NCBI GenBank assembly: GCA_021846945.1
Contig: JAJZVZ010000002.1
Span: 1-64,000, forward strand
DNA: 64,000 nucleotides
Direction of reading: 5' to 3'
Origin: Acidobacteriota bacterium
GTDB taxonomy: Bacteria > Acidobacteriota > Terriglobia > Terriglobales > Acidobacteriaceae
Shown here: positions 35,179-44,138 of the stretch, piece by piece
How the letters are laid out: every line of letters starts with the position of its first letter
How positions within the stretch are numbered: the first letter of the stretch is position 1
Notes under the pieces: generated by a model
What the model was told of the DNA's origin: nothing
The model's database searches: none
Seen by the model: the letters and a program-made list of their open reading frames with translations, nothing else
Made by a program: the position numbers and the translations under genes

Positions 35179-35835
35179 TCAGTCCATCTGGCTGGATTTG
35201 GACTGGAGATATTTGTCGAAGGGAATCTCGAAGTAGAAGAGGCGCTTTCCATCGGCATCGCGCAGATCGAAGATATGCATCTTGGCCCCCTTCAGAGGGT
35301 CACTGATTCCCGAGATGTCGTAGAACAGGAAGCCGGCGCGCGTGGTGTGTGGTTCCACCACCAGGGCCTGATACTCGAACTCGTTGAAATCCTGCTCGAT
35401 GGCCTTGTTCTTGCTCTTTGGTTTGGTGTGGAGAGGCGGAAATGGCAGAGGCATGGGAATTTCCTGGCCCACGTGCGCCGTAGTCGTCATCTTCCGCTCC
35501 ACATCTTCGGGCTCGGCAGCCTGGATATCCTCACCCTTACCCTTCGCGGGCTCAAAGAGGATGCGAGCCTCCCGCAAAGAGATGGGCTTGTCGCCCAGAT
35601 TGGTAATAATGAGCCGTACCGGCAGGATGTTGTATTTCAAATAATCGACGCGGAAGATCTTCTCCTGTTCGCGGGTGTCATACGGCACGACGGCGATGGC
35701 GACCTGCTCCTTCTCGTGAATTTCAACGGCGGGATAGGATGTAGCAGGCTGCGCGGGCGTCAGGGCAGGGCGTTTGGCCATGGCTGCCAGCGGGAGCCAG
35801 AGCAGCAGTACGGAGATCGTACGGAGAACTTTCAT
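35179..35835 (-). CDS. Secreted protein of unknown function
   Basis: A 218-residue protein from the ATG at 35835 (MKVLRTISVLLLWLPLAAMA), a classical signal peptide; the frame opens 18 bases earlier. The mature part has two mixed beta-rich segments: VAIAVVPYDTREQEKIFRVDY with ILPVRLIITNLGDKPISLREA, and FEYQALVVEPHTTRAGFLFYDISGISDPLKGAKMHIFDLR. The layout suggests an immunoglobulin-like or beta-sandwich fold: the second segment resembles the pattern in bacterial proteins annotated only as hypothetical. Divergent from waaA by ~55 bases. Confidence 0.65.
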   Translation of the reverse strand: MKVLRTISVLLLWLPLAAMAKRPALTPAQPATSYPAVEIHEKEQVAIAVVPYDTREQEKIFRVDYLKYNILPVRLIITNLGDKPISLREARILFEPAKGKGEDIQAAEPEDVERKMTTTAHVGQEIPMPLPFPPLHTKPKSKNKAIEQDFNEFEYQALVVEPHTTRAGFLFYDISGISDPLKGAKMHIFDLRDADGKRLFYFEIPFDKYLQSKSSQMD

Positions 35836-35891
35836 CGCGCTCGACTGTATCATTTTACAGTTAGACCACGAAAAGGCAGATTCCGTTACGC

Positions 35892-37217
35892 ATGATCCTG
35901 TTTTTCTACAATATGGCCTTGATTGCCGGCCTTGTGATCAGCGCTCCATGGTGGTTGTGGAGGATGGCTACGACGCACAAGTACCGCGAAGGCATGGGCG
36001 AGCGCCTGGGCTTCACGCGCCAGGCAGCGGACCGTCTGGCGAAGCGTGGGCGCGCACTCGTATGGGTTCATGCTGTTTCAGTGGGCGAGGTGCTTGCTGT
36101 CACCCGGCTGGTTAAGGAACTCGACGCTGCGCTGCCGGATTTCTTCGTGGCAATCTCCACTACGACTCGCACCGGCCAGCAGCTTGCCCGCGAACGCTTC
36201 GGCGCGGATCGCGTCTTCTATTGCCCGCTCGATCTGCCTTGGGCGACCAGAGCCTGGCTCCATGCAATGCAGCCGCGTTTGCTGGTTCTAGCGGAGACGG
36301 AGTTCTGGCCTAATCTGCTGAACGGCTGTTTTCGCCGCGAGATTCCGGTGGCGGTGGTGAACGCCCGCATCTCCGACCGCTCCTGGCCGCGCTACCGAAG
36401 GCTGCGCTGGCTGTGGAAGCCTATCCTGCGGCGGCTCAGCCGCGTTCTGGCGCAGAGCGAGACAGACGGCAGGCGGCTCCGCGCCCTGGGTTGTGTGCCC
36501 GAGTGTGTTTCCGTCGCCGGCAATCTCAAATTCGACGTACGCGCCGCCGGCGAATCCGCCGCTACCCGATTGTTGAAGGCTGCGGCCGGCGGACGGCGGC
36601 TTGCCGTGGCCGGCAGCACCCTGGAGGGTGAAGAAGCGGAGCTGCTCGAAGCGTGGCCGCTGTTGCTGGCCGCCGAGCCAGAACTGGCCATGGTGCTGGC
36701 TCCGCGCCATCCCGAGCGCTTTGGCGCAGTGGCGGCTTTGCTGGAGAGAGCAGGCGTTTCGTGGAGCAGGCGATCGAACTGGAAGGAGCAAGCGCCGGCA
36801 GCGCTTCGGCCTGGTGAAATTGTGCTGCTCGATACGATTGGCGAACTGGCCTCGGTTTACTCGCTGGCCGAGGTTGCCTTTGTGGGTGGCAGCCTGGTTC
36901 CCGCGGGCGGACACAATCCGCTGGAGCCGGCGCAGTTCGGTGTGCCTATCGTGATGGGGCCGCACTATGTGAACTTCCGCGCAATTACGGAAGACCTTCG
37001 CGAGCACCGCGCCCTGCGCATTGCCGGGAAAGAGGAACTGGCCGCCACATTGATTGAACTGCTCCAGAATCCGAAAGAGGCTGCCGCTATGGGTGAGCGG
37101 GCGCGGCAGGTCTTTGCCCAGCAGGCGGGGGCGACGGATCGCTGCGTGCAGGCTTTGCGCGCATTGCTTTCAGCGCCAGTTCGTCCCGCATCTGCCGCAC
37201 AGGAGCGCACGGCATGA
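35892..37217 (+). CDS. waaA: 3-deoxy-D-manno-octulosonic acid (Kdo) transferase
   Basis: A 441-residue glycosyltransferase (GT30) anchored by an N-terminal helix (ILFFYNMALIAGLVISAPWWL). The N-terminal domain has WVHAVSVGEVLAVTRLVKEL, containing the conserved catalytic Glu, and AETEFWPNLLNGC; the C-terminal donor domain has GEIVLLDTIGELASVYSLAEVAFVGGSLVPAGGHNPLEPA. It transfers Kdo from CMP-Kdo to lipid IVA at the inner membrane. Its stop overlaps the lpxK start by 4 bases, so the two are one operon. Confidence 0.93.
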   Translation: MILFFYNMALIAGLVISAPWWLWRMATTHKYREGMGERLGFTRQAADRLAKRGRALVWVHAVSVGEVLAVTRLVKELDAALPDFFVAISTTTRTGQQLARERFGADRVFYCPLDLPWATRAWLHAMQPRLLVLAETEFWPNLLNGCFRREIPVAVVNARISDRSWPRYRRLRWLWKPILRRLSRVLAQSETDGRRLRALGCVPECVSVAGNLKFDVRAAGESAATRLLKAAAGGRRLAVAGSTLEGEEAELLEAWPLLLAAEPELAMVLAPRHPERFGAVAALLERAGVSWSRRSNWKEQAPAALRPGEIVLLDTIGELASVYSLAEVAFVGGSLVPAGGHNPLEPAQFGVPIVMGPHYVNFRAITEDLREHRALRIAGKEELAATLIELLQNPKEAAAMGERARQVFAQQAGATDRCVQALRALLSAPVRPASAAQERTA

Positions 37218-38209
37218 AGCCGCCATTTTCCGCGCGCCGTCTGCTGCTGCCGCTTGTGCCGGTTTACCGGCTGGTGTTGGAGATCCGCGAGCGGCGCCTT
37301 CGCTCCGGGCAGGAGCCGGTGCGGAAGCTGCGCTGGCCGGTCATCAGCATCGGCAACCTTTCGGCTGGCGGCGCAGGCAAAACGCCGCTTGTCATCACGC
37401 TGGCGCAGGCGCTCGTCCGGCGCGGTCTGTATGTGGATGTGTTGTCGCGCGGCTACGGCCGCCATAGCCGTCATCCAGCCCGTGTCGATCCTGAGGGAAC
37501 GGCCGAGGAATTCGGCGATGAGCCGCTGCTGATTGCACGCGAGGCAAAAGTGCCTGTTTATGTGGCGGCGCAGCGCTACCAGGCGGGGCTGCTGGTCGAG
37601 ACTGGCCGCAAGTTAGATTTATCTCATGGCCTGCATCTGCTGGACGACGGATTTCAGCATCGCCAGCTTCACCGCGACGTGAATATTCTGCTGCTCAGCC
37701 GCGAAGACTGTGAGGATCGCCTGCTTCCCGCTGGCAACATGCGCGAGCCGCTTTCGGCGCTGCGCCGCGCCACCATCGTCGCCATTCCCGCCGGCGACGA
37801 TGCGCAAAGGGTTGAGGCCGGTCTGCGCGCGAATGGCTGGCAGGGGCCGGTCTGGCGCCTGCTCCGCCGCATGGATGTCCCTCCTGTTGCTGGGCCCGTG
37901 GCCGCCTTTTGCGGCATCGCGCGCCCGGCGCAGTTCTTCGAAGGGCTGGAAGCTGCCGGCCTGCGCCTCGCTGCCCGCATCGCCTTTCCAGACCATCACC
38001 GCTACACCGCGCGCGAGATCCGTCGCATCCAGACTGTCGCCCGCAACGCAGGCGCTGCCGCAATCATCACTACGGAAAAAGACGGCGTGCGGCTCGGCAG
38101 GCTCTCCGCCGCGTTTCCAGACCCCCTGCCGCTCAAAACCGCTCACCTGCGCGTTGAGATCGAGGACGAAGAGGTTGCGCTGGACTTTATCGAATCGAAG
38201 GTCTGTTAG
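37214..38209 (+). CDS. lpxK: Tetraacyldisaccharide 4'-kinase
   Basis: A 331-residue membrane-associated kinase of lipid A synthesis. The Walker-A-like loop of the family is SIGNLSAGGAGKTPLVITLA, followed by VLSRGYGRHSR, the GDEPLLIAREAKVPVYVAAQR segment and LLDDGFQHRQLHRD. It adds the 4'-phosphate to make lipid IVA, the WaaA substrate. ATGA overlap with waaA. With msbA and gmhB it confirms a lipid A-containing outer membrane. Confidence 0.93.
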   Translation: MKPPFSARRLLLPLVPVYRLVLEIRERRLRSGQEPVRKLRWPVISIGNLSAGGAGKTPLVITLAQALVRRGLYVDVLSRGYGRHSRHPARVDPEGTAEEFGDEPLLIAREAKVPVYVAAQRYQAGLLVETGRKLDLSHGLHLLDDGFQHRQLHRDVNILLLSREDCEDRLLPAGNMREPLSALRRATIVAIPAGDDAQRVEAGLRANGWQGPVWRLLRRMDVPPVAGPVAAFCGIARPAQFFEGLEAAGLRLAARIAFPDHHRYTAREIRRIQTVARNAGAAAIITTEKDGVRLGRLSAAFPDPLPLKTAHLRVEIEDEEVALDFIESKVC

Positions 38210-38563
38210 TGCAGACCGCCAGAAATGCGAGAGATTATTCTGCGAACTGAGGAAGGTTCCGCATGGCATCAACCAGCAGGGTCAAAGAGGCTGCGGGAAA
38301 GTTCCGATTTTGAGTTGAATTTCCAGAAAACATCCTTCGGAGTCATGTCGATTTTGCAAAACTTACGGCACGACTGAAGTCATGCCCTAAAGAGAATTCA
38401 CGTTCCGATCACGCTGCCCTTGACCTGATCTGTACTTCGAATCCGGGGTTTTCAAGTGGCTGAGGAGGCGCAGGGCTTGTTTGTCTAAAGATAAACAACG
38501 TTCCGCTGTTACCAGGCCCTCCTCGTATCGAGTTCTTCCGCAACCTCTAGAGCCTGCGCAGCG
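38210..38563. other. Convergent intergenic region with a repeat copy
   Basis: No supported gene between lpxK (+) and the dgoD-like gene (-). It contains copy 2 of the ACGGCACGACTGAAGTCATGCCCT element at 38365-38388 and is otherwise featureless. Confidence 0.45.
38365..38388. repeat. Intergenic repeat element, copy 2 (partial)
   Basis: ACGGCACGACTGAAGTCATGCCCT shares its last 18 bases exactly with 16861-16878. The palindromic gggctaaagccc part found at 16818 is missing here. Confidence 0.5.
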
Positions 38564-39724
38564 CTAAACGTAGAATCCAGGCCGCCGCCTGGTCACGCCG
38601 GGATGCTTCTCAAGCTCTGCTTCATCCAGGTCGAAGCCCAGCCCCGGCTCATCGCTCAACTCGACAAAGCCATTCCGGATCGGCAGCGGCCTGCCCAGCA
38701 CGGTCTCGCGCCAGGGCACATCCATCACCATGAACTCCTGCAGGAAGAAATTTGGCACCGCGGCCATTACGTGGGCCGATGCAATGGTGCAGATGGGACC
38801 GTTGGGATTGTGTGGCGCAATCGGCACGTTGTACGCCTCGCACATCGAGGCGATCTTCCGCATTTCGCTGATGCCTCCACAGCGAACCACGTCGGGCATA
38901 AGAATATCCGCGGCGTGCTTCTCGAGCACCGGGCGCGCCATGAAGCGCGAGTGCAACCGCTCGCCCACGCAGACGGGCAGGGGAATCTTCCTGCGGATGT
39001 CCGCGATCTCGTCCGGGAACTCCGGACCCACAGGTTCCTCGTACCACATGCAGTTGATGCCGGCGGCGGCGATGCGCTGCGCCATCTCCACGGCCGTGGG
39101 CGCATTCAGCATGGCGTGCGTTTCCACGGCGATGGGGAAGTCGCGGCCTGCGCCGTTCTGCACCGCGACCAGCCGCTCCAGCGCCAGTTGCTTCTGCTCT
39201 TCGGTGAGGCCCAGGTTTGAGGCGAGGTGCTCACCATACCAGTAGTTGGTGTGCGCAAAGGGATCGAACTTGCAGGCGGCGAAACCCTGCTTCCTGACCG
39301 CTTCGGCCTGTCGCGCGTAGTCCTGCGGCGTGCCGGTGCCGCCCAGGAACCAGTAGTTGGCATAGAGCTTGATCTGCTTGCGATAGGCGCCGCCCAGCAG
39401 TTCATAGATCGGCATCCCGGCACGCTTGCCGGCAATATCCCACAGCGCAATATCCACGGCGCTGATCGCGCTCATCACCGGACCGGCCTGCCCCAGCCAG
39501 TTGAAGTCCCGGTACATCTTGGTCCACAGGTAGTCGATGCGCGTGGGATCTTCGCCGATCAGCGTTTCACCCGCGTGCTTGCAGGCCTCCAGCACCATCG
39601 GGCTGCCCGGCCAGTTCGAGCCTTCGCCGATGCCGGTCAATCCTTCATCGGTGTAAATCTTGATCAGCGTCCAGTTGTACTTGATTCCTTCGACCAGCCA
39701 TGCCTTCACTTGTGTAATTCGCAT
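38564..39724 (-). CDS. Enolase-superfamily sugar-acid dehydratase (galactonate dehydratase-like)
   Basis: A 386-residue mandelate racemase/muconate lactonizing family protein from the ATG at 39724 (MRITQVKAWLVEG). The barrel shows the KFDPF strand, a VETHAM segment giving a Glu-x-His in place of the usual Asp-x-His, and the metal ligands in WYEEPV and VGERL. The second catalytic His is in APHNPNGP, a loop typical of the D-galactonate/D-mannonate dehydratase group. It probably dehydrates an aldonate or aldarate to its 2-keto-3-deoxy product. Third gene of a minus-strand operon with garD and gudD, 11 bases after garD. The exact substrate is not predictable. Confidence 0.8.
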   Translation of the reverse strand: MRITQVKAWLVEGIKYNWTLIKIYTDEGLTGIGEGSNWPGSPMVLEACKHAGETLIGEDPTRIDYLWTKMYRDFNWLGQAGPVMSAISAVDIALWDIAGKRAGMPIYELLGGAYRKQIKLYANYWFLGGTGTPQDYARQAEAVRKQGFAACKFDPFAHTNYWYGEHLASNLGLTEEQKQLALERLVAVQNGAGRDFPIAVETHAMLNAPTAVEMAQRIAAAGINCMWYEEPVGPEFPDEIADIRRKIPLPVCVGERLHSRFMARPVLEKHAADILMPDVVRCGGISEMRKIASMCEAYNVPIAPHNPNGPICTIASAHVMAAVPNFFLQEFMVMDVPWRETVLGRPLPIRNGFVELSDEPGLGFDLDEAELEKHPGVTRRRPGFYV

Positions 39725-39735
39725 AACAAGCCATC

Positions 39736-41301
39736 CTAAGTGACCGGGCCGGGATTGAAAAGGGCGAGATCGTTGTGCAATCCCCAATGCTCGGCCCAGG
39801 TTCGCTTGCGGCCGCCGGCCACGTCGAGAATCATGCGGAAGATTTCCCAGCCAACCTCTTCGACCGTCGTCTCCGCGGTTGCGATTCTGCCCGCGTCGAT
39901 GTCGATCAAATCGCGCCAGCGCTCCGCCAGACCGCTGTTTGACGCTATTTTGATCACTGGCGCCATAGCAAGGCCGTAAGGCGTGCCGCGCCCGGTTGTG
40001 AAGACGTGCATATTCATCCCGGCCGCCAACTGCAGGGTGCCGCAGATGAAGTCGCTGGCCGGCGTAGCCGCAAAGACGAGTCCCTTCTGTGTGATGCGCT
40101 CTCCGGGGCCCACTACGCCCATCAGCGCGGTGCTGCCTGCCTTGGCCACCGAACCCATGGCCTTCTCAACAATGTTCGCCAGCCCGCCCAGCTTGTTGCC
40201 CGGGGTCGGATTCGCACCGCGGTCTGCGCCACCTTTGCGCAGGTACTCGTCGTACCAGGCCATTTCGCGCAGAAAATCCCTGGCCACCTCCGGCGTGGCG
40301 GCCCGCGCACTGATCAGATGCGCGGCATCGCGCACCTCTGTCACCTCAGAGAACATCACCGTCGCGCCGGCACGCACCAGCAGGTCAGCCGCAAATCCCA
40401 CGGCGGGGTTCGCCGTCACGCCGGAGAGCGCATCGGAGCCGCCGCATTGTAGCCCCACCACAAGATCCGACGCCGGACAGGAGACGCGCCGGCGCTCGTT
40501 CAGCCGCTTCAACCGCGCCTCGGCCAGCGTCATGATGTGCGCTACCATTTCGCCAAAACCCTGCTGCGCATCCTGAAGAACCGCGACCGATGGCTCCTCT
40601 GTGAGCACGTTCAACGGCCCGTCGAGCAATTTTGCAGGCTGCAGCTTTTCGCATCCGAGGCTAACCACCAGCAGTTCGCCGCCGAAGTTAGGGTTCAGGC
40701 TCAGATTGTGGAGCGTGCGGATCGGCACCGCCGCGCCGGGCGCATCGATGGCCACGCCGCAGCCATAGTTGTGGGTGATGGCCACGACATCATCGACATG
40801 GGGATAGCGCGGCAGTAGTTCCGCCTTGATGCGGCGGACTGCATAGTCCACGGTGGGCGCTGTACATTGCACGGTGGTGCTGATGCCGAGGATGTTGCGG
40901 GTTCCTACTGAGCCGTCCGGATTGCGATAGCCCTCAAACGTAAAGCCGTCCAGCGCAGGTAGAGGCCTGGGCGTGGCCGTCGCCAGCGGGCACTCGGCCA
41001 GCGCCGGTGCCTGCGGCTGTGCCACAAGCCCTTCATGCACCCAACTGCCGCCCGCGATGGGCCGCTTCGCGAAGCCGATTACCGTGCCGTAGCGCAGAAT
41101 GCTTTCGCCTTCCGCCAGATCGGCAAGCGCGACTTTATGCGCCTGGGGAACAGCTTCAATGAGGACCAGTCCGCAGGGAAAACGGCTGCCCACGGGCAAC
41201 CCGCCCTGGTTCACGACGACAGCGACATTATCGCGCGGATCAACGCGGATATAGCGCGGCAGCGCAGCGGGTTTGTCGATTTGGCCGTGTTCCTTGCTCA
41301 T
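39736..41301 (-). CDS. garD: Galactarate dehydratase
   Basis: A 521-residue protein aligning along its length with enterobacterial GarD (523 residues). The N-terminal SAF-like domain has [22 protein letters not shown] and HKVALADL. The UxaA-type core contains [34 protein letters not shown] and [21 protein letters not shown], in which Cys and His residues bind metal. It converts meso-galactarate to 5-keto-4-deoxy-D-glucarate. It lies 2 bases after gudD in the same operon. An altronate dehydratase activity is the main alternative but fits less well. Confidence 0.9.
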   Translation of the reverse strand: MSKEHGQIDKPAALPRYIRVDPRDNVAVVVNQGGLPVGSRFPCGLVLIEAVPQAHKVALADLAEGESILRYGTVIGFAKRPIAGGSWVHEGLVAQPQAPALAECPLATATPRPLPALDGFTFEGYRNPDGSVGTRNILGISTTVQCTAPTVDYAVRRIKAELLPRYPHVDDVVAITHNYGCGVAIDAPGAAVPIRTLHNLSLNPNFGGELLVVSLGCEKLQPAKLLDGPLNVLTEEPSVAVLQDAQQGFGEMVAHIMTLAEARLKRLNERRRVSCPASDLVVGLQCGGSDALSGVTANPAVGFAADLLVRAGATVMFSEVTEVRDAAHLISARAATPEVARDFLREMAWYDEYLRKGGADRGANPTPGNKLGGLANIVEKAMGSVAKAGSTALMGVVGPGERITQKGLVFAATPASDFICGTLQLAAGMNMHVFTTGRGTPYGLAMAPVIKIASNSGLAERWRDLIDIDAGRIATAETTVEEVGWEIFRMILDVAGGRKRTWAEHWGLHNDLALFNPGPVT

Positions 41302-41303
41302 GA

Positions 41304-42656
41304 TTACCGCACCATGCAGGGGCGTTTCGGATCGAACTTCCAGCCGGGAATCAACGACTGCATGGCGGCAGCGTCATCACGCGCGCCCAGATTCATTCTC
41401 CCGTAAAGCGCGTGCGCCCGCTCAATGGCGTCCATGTCGAGTTCGACTCCCAGTCCGCCGCGTTCCGGGACGGTCAGCATGCCGTCTTTAATCGGAAAGG
41501 GATTTATGGTCAGGTGCTCCCCATCCTGCCAGATCCAGTGCGTGTCGATGGCCGTGATTGTGCCGGGCGCGGCCGCGGCCACATGCGTCACCATGGCCAG
41601 CGAGATGTCGAAGTGGTTGTTGGAGTGCGAGCCCCAGGTGAGCCCGTTGTCGCGGCAGGTCTGCGCCACGCGCACCGATCCCTGCATTGTCCAGAAGTGC
41701 GGGTCGGCCAGCGGAATGTCCACCGCATTCAGCCGGATCGCATGCCGCAACTGGCGCCAGTCCGTAGCGATCATGTTCGTAGCGGTGGGCAGATTTGTGG
41801 CCTGGCGAAACTCCGCCATAATCTCGCGGCCTGAGAAGCCCTGCTCGGCGCCGCATGGATCTTCCGCGTAAGCGAGCACATCCTGCTTGCCTTTGCACAA
41901 TGCGATGGCCTCTTCGAGCGACCACGCTCCGTTTGGATCGAGCGTAATGCGTGCCTCAGGAAAGCGGCAATGCAGTGCTTCCACGGCCTTCATTTCCTCA
42001 GTGCCGTCAAGCACGCCGCCCTTCAGCTTGAAGTCGTTGAAGCCATACTGCGCGTGGGCGGCCTCGGCAAGTCGCACAATTGCCTCGGGCGTGAGCGCCT
42101 CTTCATCGCGCAGGCGAAACCAGCCCGCGGCCGATTCGCTCGCGCACCGGTAAATGATGCCGGCTTTGCGGCTGTCGCCCACGAAGAACAGATAGCCAAG
42201 CACCGGCACGGTTGCGCGTTGCTGGCCTTCACCCAGCAGCGCCGCAACGGGGAGTCCAAGAAACTGTCCGAGCAGGTCGAGCAGCGCGGACTCGATCGCA
42301 GTGACGGCATGGATGGCGACGCGCAGATCGAAGGTCTGCAGACCGCGCCCCCCTGCATCGCGATCGGCAAAGCGCTGCCGCACGGCGTTCAGAATGGCGT
42401 TATAGGAAGCAGTTTCGCGCCCGATCACCAGCGGCTTTGCTTCTTCCAGAACCCGCCGAATCTTTTCTCCGCCTGGAACTTCGCCCACTCCGGTGTTTCC
42501 CGCATCGTCTGTCAGGATGACGAGGTTGCGCGTAAAGTATGGCGCATGCGCGCCGCTCAGGTTGAGCAGCATGCTGTCGTGGCCTGCCACAGGCACCACG
42601 CGCATGGCGGCAACCCGCGGCGATCTGCCGCCCGCATTCAAGCCTGCACTGCTCAT
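41304..42656 (-). CDS. gudD: D-glucarate dehydratase
   Basis: A 450-residue enolase-superfamily enzyme very similar to E. coli GudD. Signature segments are [33 protein letters not shown] with the catalytic Lys, [15 protein letters not shown] with the Asp and Asn metal ligands, [19 protein letters not shown], and [16 protein letters not shown] with the catalytic His. It dehydrates D-glucarate or L-idarate to 5-keto-4-deoxyglucarate. It leads the minus operon gudD-garD-dgoD-like, divergent from the Tat-exported protein; a promoter-like TTGTAA-N17-TGTAAA can be read on the minus strand between 42734 and 42761. Confidence 0.95.
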   Translation of the reverse strand: MSSAGLNAGGRSPRVAAMRVVPVAGHDSMLLNLSGAHAPYFTRNLVILTDDAGNTGVGEVPGGEKIRRVLEEAKPLVIGRETASYNAILNAVRQRFADRDAGGRGLQTFDLRVAIHAVTAIESALLDLLGQFLGLPVAALLGEGQQRATVPVLGYLFFVGDSRKAGIIYRCASESAAGWFRLRDEEALTPEAIVRLAEAAHAQYGFNDFKLKGGVLDGTEEMKAVEALHCRFPEARITLDPNGAWSLEEAIALCKGKQDVLAYAEDPCGAEQGFSGREIMAEFRQATNLPTATNMIATDWRQLRHAIRLNAVDIPLADPHFWTMQGSVRVAQTCRDNGLTWGSHSNNHFDISLAMVTHVAAAAPGTITAIDTHWIWQDGEHLTINPFPIKDGMLTVPERGGLGVELDMDAIERAHALYGRMNLGARDDAAAMQSLIPGWKFDPKRPCMVR

Positions 42657-42949
42657 TGCTTATCTGCCCTCATTGCTTCGCCGGTCATCATACCACCGCG
42701 CGGCATTGCCGGGGCGGCTTCTCGGTTTCCCCTTTACAGAAGCGCATTCGCTCGCTTACAAATTTCATGTCACTAAACCGAATCGAACGCAGAGGCGTTA
42801 TCGCCGGACGGATAGCAGGCTGATCGCGCCGTGATCCCGGCGCTGCGATGATTTTCTTGGATCGCGCGAATTGGAACAGCAAGCACCAGGCTAGAGAAAT
42901 CTCCCGCTCTGAGCGGCTCAGAGCGCGCCCTCAGGGAAAGGAAAAGCAC
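42657..42949. promoter_or_regulatory. Divergent control region of the aldarate cluster
   Basis: A 293-base gap between gudD (-) and the exported mannonate-dehydratase-like gene (+). GGTCATCATACC at 42683-42694 has GGT/ACC ends six bases apart, and its other strand reads TGGTATGATGACC, a shape reminiscent of GntR/FadR-type operators. A minus-strand promoter-like pair lies just upstream. No regulator gene is present in the cluster itself. Confidence 0.3.
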
Positions 42950-44050
42950 ATGAATCGGAGACAGTTCATCACGATGAGCGGCGCGGCCGGGCTGGCTGCT
43001 GCTACCGTGCCGGCCTCGGCAACAGCGCCGGTCGAACCTGATGCAAAGCCGGGCCAGATGAAACTCGGCGACCAGACCGCGCCAACCAACGATGTGCATC
43101 TGCAGTATCTGGCTCGCTACGGCGTGCGCCACATCTGTGGCTACCCGGAGATTGAGGGCGACCGCCTCTACGCCACCGTGGACGAACTCAAGCGCATGAT
43201 GGACATGGCTGGTAAGTACGGCATCAGCATCGACTGCATCGCGCCGCCGTTCCTTGGTTCCACCTATATCAACCGTGAAAAGCATCCCGCCATCATGCTG
43301 GCTGAGAGCCCGGAGCGCGACCGCGACATTGAGCAACTCCAGACCCTCATCAAGAATTGCGCAACGGCCGGAATCCCTTGCATCAAGTACAACATGAGCA
43401 TCCTGGGCGTTTTGCGCACGGGGCGCGTGCCAGGACGCGGCGACGCCATGGACCACGTCTGGAACCTCGCCGAGGCGCATCCCGCAACTCCGCTCACCCG
43501 CGCAGGCCGTGTCGATGCCGATGCTTTCTGGGAGCGCATCACGTACTTTCTTGACCGCGTAATCCCGGTTGCCAATGAGTACAAAATTCGCATGGCGTGC
43601 CATCCTCACGATCCGGGCGTTCCTCCCGAGGGCTATCAGGGCGTGGTCCGCGTGCTGGGCACCGTTGACGGGCTCAAGAGGTTTGTCACCATTCAGGAGG
43701 GCCCGTATCACGGCCTCAACTTCTGCCAGGGCACCGTATCGGAGATGCTTCAGAATCCCGGCGTCGAGATCTTTGACGTCATCCGCTACTTCGGCACGCG
43801 CAAGAAGATATTCAATGTACACTTCCGCAACATTCGAGGGCATCGGAATCACTTCGAAGAGGTCTTCCCCGACGAAGGCGACGTGGACTTCGTCAAGGCC
43901 ATCAAGGTTTACAGGGAGGTTGGCTATCCCTACATGCTCATGCCCGACCATGTGCCAATTGCCGCGAACGATCCTGGCTCGCTCCAGTCATTTGCTTTCT
44001 GCTACGGATATATTCGTGGGCTCCTTCAGTTTTTGGACTCCACGTCCTGA
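42950..44050 (+). CDS. Tat-exported mannonate-dehydratase-like TIM-barrel protein
   Basis: A 366-residue protein; the ATG at 42950 follows AAAGGAAAAG, and the translated product begins MNRRQFITMSGAAGLAAATVPASA, a Tat signal with the RR-x-F-x-x pattern. The mature part is a UxuA-like/xylose-isomerase-like barrel: GISIDCIAPPFL, GIPCIKYNMS, MACHPHDPGVPP (the CHPDDPP-type metal loop), IFNVHFRNIRG and DGDVDFVKAIKV-like DEGDVDFVK, then MPDHVP. UxuA dehydrates D-mannonate in the cytoplasm; export of such an enzyme is unexpected. It could be a periplasmic isomerase or dehydratase on an exogenous sugar acid. Confidence 0.8.
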   Translation: MNRRQFITMSGAAGLAAATVPASATAPVEPDAKPGQMKLGDQTAPTNDVHLQYLARYGVRHICGYPEIEGDRLYATVDELKRMMDMAGKYGISIDCIAPPFLGSTYINREKHPAIMLAESPERDRDIEQLQTLIKNCATAGIPCIKYNMSILGVLRTGRVPGRGDAMDHVWNLAEAHPATPLTRAGRVDADAFWERITYFLDRVIPVANEYKIRMACHPHDPGVPPEGYQGVVRVLGTVDGLKRFVTIQEGPYHGLNFCQGTVSEMLQNPGVEIFDVIRYFGTRKKIFNVHFRNIRGHRNHFEEVFPDEGDVDFVKAIKVYREVGYPYMLMPDHVPIAANDPGSLQSFAFCYGYIRGLLQFLDSTS

Positions 44051-44138
44051 GGGAGCCGTTCATACCCGCGCTGTGTATAGTAAGTTGAAAATTGCAGGAA
44101 GCTCAGCGCCGCGGCCTGGGCGGAATGGATGATTGATC

